From Butyrivibrio sp. Su6 (GTDB lineage: Bacteria; Bacillota; Clostridia; Lachnospirales; Lachnospiraceae): a stretch of 64,000 bases of DNA. Position numbers and translations under genes: made by a program. Below the pieces are notes generated by a model, which worked only from the letters and a program-made list of their open reading frames with translations, made no database searches and was not told where the DNA came from. Where the stretch lies: contig NZ_FNUR01000008.1 of NCBI RefSeq assembly GCF_900108105.1, forward strand, positions 62,001 to 126,000, written 5' to 3'. Below are positions 60,467-64,000 of the stretch, in pieces (within the stretch, counting starts at the first letter, position 1; each line of letters opens with the position of its first letter).

Positions 60467-61645
60467 ATGAACTGTGACGAAAAATATAAAGAATTATACA
60501 ATCACTATCCGGACTATCATGCCTTTTGTGGTTACAGAGTAGCACCTTTGGGAGCGCATGTAGACCACAATGGCGGACGAATTCTGGGATGTGCCATAGA
60601 TAAAGGAATCCATATAGCATATGGGAAAAAGGAAAATGGTGTTATAGAACTTCAAAGCTTACAATTTCCAAAGCGTGCGCAATTCCATGTTAGAGAAATA
60701 CCAGAGAACAAAATTGGAGATTGGGCAGACCATTGCCGTGCTGCTGCAAAAGAATTAAATGAGAAGTATCCGTTAAGATATGGTGTAAGCGCTGTAATTG
60801 AAGGAAAACTTCCTATTGGAGGATTATCTTCCTCTGCATCGGTTATTATTGCATTTTTGACAGCGCTTGCTTCTGTAAATAATATAAAACTTGGTGATTG
60901 GGAAACCATTATGATGGCCAAAGCTGCAGAGAACAACTATGTTGGTGTTAACTGTGGGAAATTGGATCAGAGCTGCGAAGTACTTGGCAGAAAAAACTCT
61001 TGGTTATATCTTGATTGTCTTGATGATTCAAATGCAATTATTAAGACACCTGATAATATGAAACCATACAAAATAGCAATCTTTTTTTCCGGTCTCGAAA
61101 GGTCTCTAGCGGACAGCGCATATAACCTTCGACAGGATGAGTGCAAGGCAGCAGCCTACAACCTTTTGGCTTATGCAGGAATGACTTATGGTAAATTTAA
61201 GGACACTGTTCTTCGAGATGTTCCATATAATGTATATGAAGAATATAAAGATAGATTACCTATTAATTTCCGTAAACGTGCTGAACACTTTTATAGTGAG
61301 AATGAAAGAGTGATTGCTGGAGTAGATGCATGGAAACAAGGTGATCTGAAAAGGTTTGGGCAGCTTGTTTTTGAAAGCGGTAAAAGCTCAATTGAGAATT
61401 ACGAATGTGGATGTCCAGAGCTTATCTCTCTGTATAATATAATGACTGAAACAGATGGAATCTATGGTGGAAGATTTTCGGGAGCCGGATTCAAGGGGTG
61501 TTGCATGGCAATTATAGATCCGGATAAATCAGAAGAAATTATGGCAAGAGTAAAAGAAAAATATCTTTCCATCTACCCTGAATTAAAAGAAAAATATACA
61601 GCGACCATTTGTTCACTTGCAGATGGGATAGGAGTGAATTTATGA
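60467..61645 (+). CDS. GHMP sugar-1-kinase, galactokinase/galacturonokinase-like
   Basis: 392 residues, ATG seven bases after GTGAGGG; the in-frame ATG at 60437 has no binding site. Motif 1: Y-R-V-A-P-L-G-A-H-V-D-H-N-G-G near 23-37, equivalent to the galactokinase signature G-R-x-N-L-I-G-E-H-T-D-Y-N-G-G, but with A-H-V-D-H as in plant galacturonokinase (P-L-G-A-H-I-D-H-x-G-G). Motif 2: P-I-G-G-L-S-S-S-A-S near 116-125 (ATP phosphate loop). Motif 3: G-R-F-S-G-A-G-F-K-G-C near 334-344. It phosphorylates a galactose-type sugar at C1. It overlaps a nucleotidyltransferase gene, so together they would make a nucleotide sugar from free sugar. Confidence 0.8.
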   Translation: MNCDEKYKELYNHYPDYHAFCGYRVAPLGAHVDHNGGRILGCAIDKGIHIAYGKKENGVIELQSLQFPKRAQFHVREIPENKIGDWADHCRAAAKELNEKYPLRYGVSAVIEGKLPIGGLSSSASVIIAFLTALASVNNIKLGDWETIMMAKAAENNYVGVNCGKLDQSCEVLGRKNSWLYLDCLDDSNAIIKTPDNMKPYKIAIFFSGLERSLADSAYNLRQDECKAAAYNLLAYAGMTYGKFKDTVLRDVPYNVYEEYKDRLPINFRKRAEHFYSENERVIAGVDAWKQGDLKRFGQLVFESGKSSIENYECGCPELISLYNIMTETDGIYGGRFSGAGFKGCCMAIIDPDKSEEIMARVKEKYLSIYPELKEKYTATICSLADGIGVNL

Positions 61646-62361
61646 AATGCGTGATCTTAGCAGCAGGATATGCTACAAGACTTTATCCGTTAACAGAAAA
61701 TTTTCCTAAGCCTTTATTGGATGTAGGTTGTAAGCCCATTCTTGACTGGCTCATCGATGATATATCATCAGAAGTTAATCAGTTCTTGGTTGTTACAAAT
61801 CACAAATTTGCAGACCACTTTGAAAAATGGGCAAAAGAAAGAAAAGAAAATATTATCATTATTGACGATGGAACATCCACTAATGAGACACGACTTGGCG
61901 CAGTAAAAGACCTTGAACTTGCTGTTTCATTAGGTAGAGAAGATGATGATTATCTTGTTATGGCTGGTGACAATATGCTTGACTTTAGCTTGAAGGATTT
62001 CATAAGCTACCAGAAAACTGTAGATACATCCTGCGTGATGTGTCATGAAGAAAATGAACTCAAAAAGCTTCAGAAAACAGCTGTTATAACTGTAAATGAT
62101 GACAAGATGGTAACCTCTTATGAAGAAAAGCCAGAAATTCCAAAAGGTTATCTTGCTGTGCCACCTTTTTACATTTACACATCAAAAGATATACACAGAA
62201 TCAAGGAAGCGCTTGATGATGGATGCGGGTATGATGCTCCGGGTTCTTTTGCAGCGTGGCTAAGCCATAAGACAGCAATGCATGCCTGGAATATGACAGG
62301 ACATAGATATGATATAGGGGATATTGATTCTTATGAGAGAGTGAAGAAGTTGTTCAAATAA
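61642..62361 (+). CDS. sugar-1-phosphate nucleotidyltransferase
   Basis: 239 residues from the ATG at 61642, eight bases after GGAG, overlapping the kinase stop (ATGA). RmlA/GalU-like N-terminal signature: I-L-A-A-G-Y-A-T-R-L-Y-P-L-T near 5-18, then F-P-K-P-L-L near 21-26. V-M-A-G-D-N near 110 holds the metal-binding Asp, and Y-E-E-K-P near 158 is the sugar-binding motif. The end reads W-N-M-T-G-H-R-Y-D-I-G-D. The length (239) is short, as in RmlA-like nucleotidyltransferases without a C-terminal extension. Base and sugar specificity cannot be told. Confidence 0.88.
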   Translation: MKCVILAAGYATRLYPLTENFPKPLLDVGCKPILDWLIDDISSEVNQFLVVTNHKFADHFEKWAKERKENIIIIDDGTSTNETRLGAVKDLELAVSLGREDDDYLVMAGDNMLDFSLKDFISYQKTVDTSCVMCHEENELKKLQKTAVITVNDDKMVTSYEEKPEIPKGYLAVPPFYIYTSKDIHRIKEALDDGCGYDAPGSFAAWLSHKTAMHAWNMTGHRYDIGDIDSYERVKKLFK

Positions 62362-62420
62362 AAGACACACATTTTTGACTATTTGTTCAAAATATGATAA
62401 TCTATGGAAACAGTAAAGTA

Positions 62421-62449
62421 TGGCGGTGTTATGATAACATCGCCATTTT
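62421..62449 (+). terminator. terminator hairpin of the kinase-nucleotidyltransferase unit, repeated element
   Basis: TGGCGGTGTTA pairs with TAACATCGCCA (one G-U) with a TGA loop, followed by TTTT. It shares the GCGRTGTTA/TAACATCGC core with the hairpin at 55553-55579. Confidence 0.8.
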
Positions 62450-62509
62450 AGTGTATGTAATAAATTGATATACTAATAATATAAAATAATAGGTTAAAGA
62501 GGAAGATTG

Positions 62510-63952
62510 ATGACAAGCAGCGGTTCACACCAGACAATTCCAAACACTTCAAGGAAGAATGGTAAATACATTTTTAGATATTTTTGTATGATAATGCTGG
62601 CGGTGATAGCCACTGCAATATTTTTGTACAATTGGATTGGATTTATAAACAGACTTGGTCAGGATGGAATGCTACGACCTGGATCGCAGTCGCTTCGTGG
62701 TGTAGGTAACATCGGTATGTCTGTAGGTATATATTTTATTTTATATCTTACAATCGGTACTTGGCTACATGCATTTAAGATTGGAGTAGAGAGAAAAGCT
62801 AATATATTGGCAGCGCAGGTTTTGACATTGATTACAACGGCCTTTTTTGAAATATTTGTTTCATGTGCGGTTTCTGGACAGTTTAGGTATGTTTTTGAAT
62901 TCATTAAAATGTATTTAATAATGTTTGGTATTCAGGCTATTATCTGTTGTCTGGTATGTGTTCCAATGATTGATATATATAGAAGGGCATTCCCTCCACT
63001 TCGCATTATCGAGATATATGGTGAGTACACAAACAATCTTGTATCCAAGATAAACGCCGTTGAGTACAAATACAATGTTGTCGATAGAATTTCCTGCCAT
63101 GAGGATGAAGCAGTAATTAGGGAGCGTATCAGAGCTTACGATGCAGTTCTTTTAAATGATCTCCCGGCTCATGAAGAGAACAGGGGACTCAAAATTTGTT
63201 TTGAAGCTCATAAAAGAGTGTACTTTGTTCCTAAAATTGCTGACATTTTGGTTAAGAATTCAGAGGAACTTAATCTAATTGATGCGCCTCTTTTTTTTAA
63301 TAGAAATAATGGCATTGGACCTATTCAGAGATTTGTAAAAAGAGCTTTTGACATTTTTCTTAGTCTTTTTACCCTAATAGTTTTCAGTCCTGCATTTATT
63401 ATTGTTTCAGTAGCAATTCATCTTGAAGATGGGGGCCCAGTATTCTTCAAACAAGAGAGAGTGACAATTGGCGGCAAAAGATTTATGATTCTTAAGTTCC
63501 GCTCAATGATTGTGGATGCAGAAAAAGATGGTCGACCTCATCCTGCCGGAGAGAAGGATGACAGGATAACAAAGGTAGGCAGACTTATAAGAGCTTGCAG
63601 AGTAGATGAGCTTCCGCAGCTTATAAATATCTTAAAAGGCGATATGTCAATTGTTGGACCGCGTCCTGAAAGATGGGAACACGTTGAAAAGTATAGCGAG
63701 GATATTCCAGAATTCAATTTCCGCCATTCTGTTAAAGGTGGCCTTACAGGTTATGCTCAGGTTTATGGAAAATACAACACTACAGCATTAGATAAGCTCA
63801 AACTTGATCTTCTTTATATAACAAATTTCTCAATCCTTCTAGATCTTCAGATTATATTTGAAACGGTTAAGATTCTCGTTCAGAAGGAAAGTACGGAAGG
63901 ATTTACAGAGGATAAGCAAGCGGAAATGCACGATTCTGTGAAGAATGGATAA
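62510..63952 (+). CDS. polyprenyl-phosphate sugar-1-phosphate transferase (initiating glycosyltransferase)
   Basis: 480 residues, ATG after AGAGGAAG (TTG at 62507 in frame). Four N-terminal membrane segments (about 20-150), a CoA-binding-like central region, then the bacterial sugar transferase domain from about 275: K-R-A-F-D-I-F-L-S-L-F (membrane helix), G-G-P-V-F-F-K-Q-E-R-V near 305, F-R-S-M near 328, D-E-L-P-Q-L-I-N-I-L-K-G-D-M-S-I-V-G-P-R-P-E near 367-388. This is the PglC/WbaP/WcaJ-type fold. It transfers a sugar-1-phosphate from a UDP-sugar to undecaprenyl phosphate, the first step of polysaccharide repeat-unit synthesis. Only 48 non-coding bases follow to the window end. Confidence 0.92.
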   Translation: MTSSGSHQTIPNTSRKNGKYIFRYFCMIMLAVIATAIFLYNWIGFINRLGQDGMLRPGSQSLRGVGNIGMSVGIYFILYLTIGTWLHAFKIGVERKANILAAQVLTLITTAFFEIFVSCAVSGQFRYVFEFIKMYLIMFGIQAIICCLVCVPMIDIYRRAFPPLRIIEIYGEYTNNLVSKINAVEYKYNVVDRISCHEDEAVIRERIRAYDAVLLNDLPAHEENRGLKICFEAHKRVYFVPKIADILVKNSEELNLIDAPLFFNRNNGIGPIQRFVKRAFDIFLSLFTLIVFSPAFIIVSVAIHLEDGGPVFFKQERVTIGGKRFMILKFRSMIVDAEKDGRPHPAGEKDDRITKVGRLIRACRVDELPQLINILKGDMSIVGPRPERWEHVEKYSEDIPEFNFRHSVKGGLTGYAQVYGKYNTTALDKLKLDLLYITNFSILLDLQIIFETVKILVQKESTEGFTEDKQAEMHDSVKNG

Positions 63953-64000
63953 TTATTTGATGTTAAAAGATAAATGTGATAGTATCTTAAAGCTATTTTA

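Noticed and set aside
1..64000. tRNA, rRNA or riboswitch genes
   Set aside because: No cloverleaf, rRNA core sequence or known riboswitch core was recognised by eye on either strand; a covariance search would be needed to exclude small ones.

Overview
The window looks like a chromosomal segment of a low-G+C anaerobic Firmicute, most likely a rumen/gut Lachnospiraceae of the Butyrivibrio/Pseudobutyrivibrio type. This is an inference from Gram-positive ribosome binding sites (AAAGGAG/GGAGG), frequent TTG/GTG starts, rubrerythrin/rubredoxin/Hrb oxygen-defence genes, group II introns, and the style of the polysaccharide genes (GtrII-, YfhO-, DUF6020- and CotH-like proteins). No species can be named from the sequence alone.

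Layout. (1) 1-43 kb is a long cell-surface polysaccharide locus, almost all on the + strand and packed with start/stop overlaps. It holds multi-spanning GT-C-type glycosyltransferases (including three paralogues with a ricin-like tail), GtrII-, YfhO- and DUF6020-type membrane proteins, soluble GT2/GT4/GT8-like/GNT-I-like/GT10/GT11/GT-D-like transferases, two acyl/acetyltransferases, an ABC-type lipid-linked glycan flippase, several Wzy/O-antigen-ligase-like polymerases, a CotH-like protein and a PseC-like aminotransferase. The part from about 13.3 to 37.6 kb is visibly more AT-rich than its flanks, and it contains pseudogenes, so it looks like a horizontally acquired or swapped block. (2) 43-45.8 kb is an oxidative-stress/redox group: rubrerythrin, a Rieske oxygenase fused to flavin reductase and rubredoxin, and a stand-alone rubredoxin. 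(3) 45.8-51.6 kb carries group II introns: one class-C-like intron behind the rubredoxin terminator, a second unrelated intron nested inside it between domains V and VI, and a truncated relative of the first behind another terminator hairpin. A [4Fe-4S]/GNAT protein and a PsiE-like protein lie between. (4) 51.7-55.8 kb is an accessory/defence-like island: a RelE/HigB-HigA toxin-antitoxin pair with a clear operator, an overlapping SIR2/AbiH-like + DUF262 gene pair that looks like an uncharacterised anti-phage module, a truncated AAA/PD-(D/E)XK gene and a UDP-sugar dehydrogenase remnant with its middle deleted. (5) 56-64 kb returns to polysaccharide genes: a 1372-residue polymerase-like membrane protein ending in fifteen 32-residue repeats, a galactokinase/galacturonokinase-like sugar kinase overlapping a sugar-1-phosphate nucleotidyltransferase, and a polyprenyl-phosphate sugar-1-phosphate transferase that would start repeat-unit assembly.

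How the parts fit (inference): the initiating transferase at 62.5 kb and the soluble transferases build a lipid-linked oligosaccharide. The fucosyltransferases and acetyltransferases decorate it, the ABC flippase exports it, the Wzy-like proteins polymerise or transfer it, and the GT-C/YfhO/GtrII proteins add side groups outside the membrane from polyprenyl-linked donors. The items most worth follow-up are the SIR2-DUF262 pair, the nested intron, the Rieske-Hrb fusion with an internal start, and the polymerase-repeat fusion.
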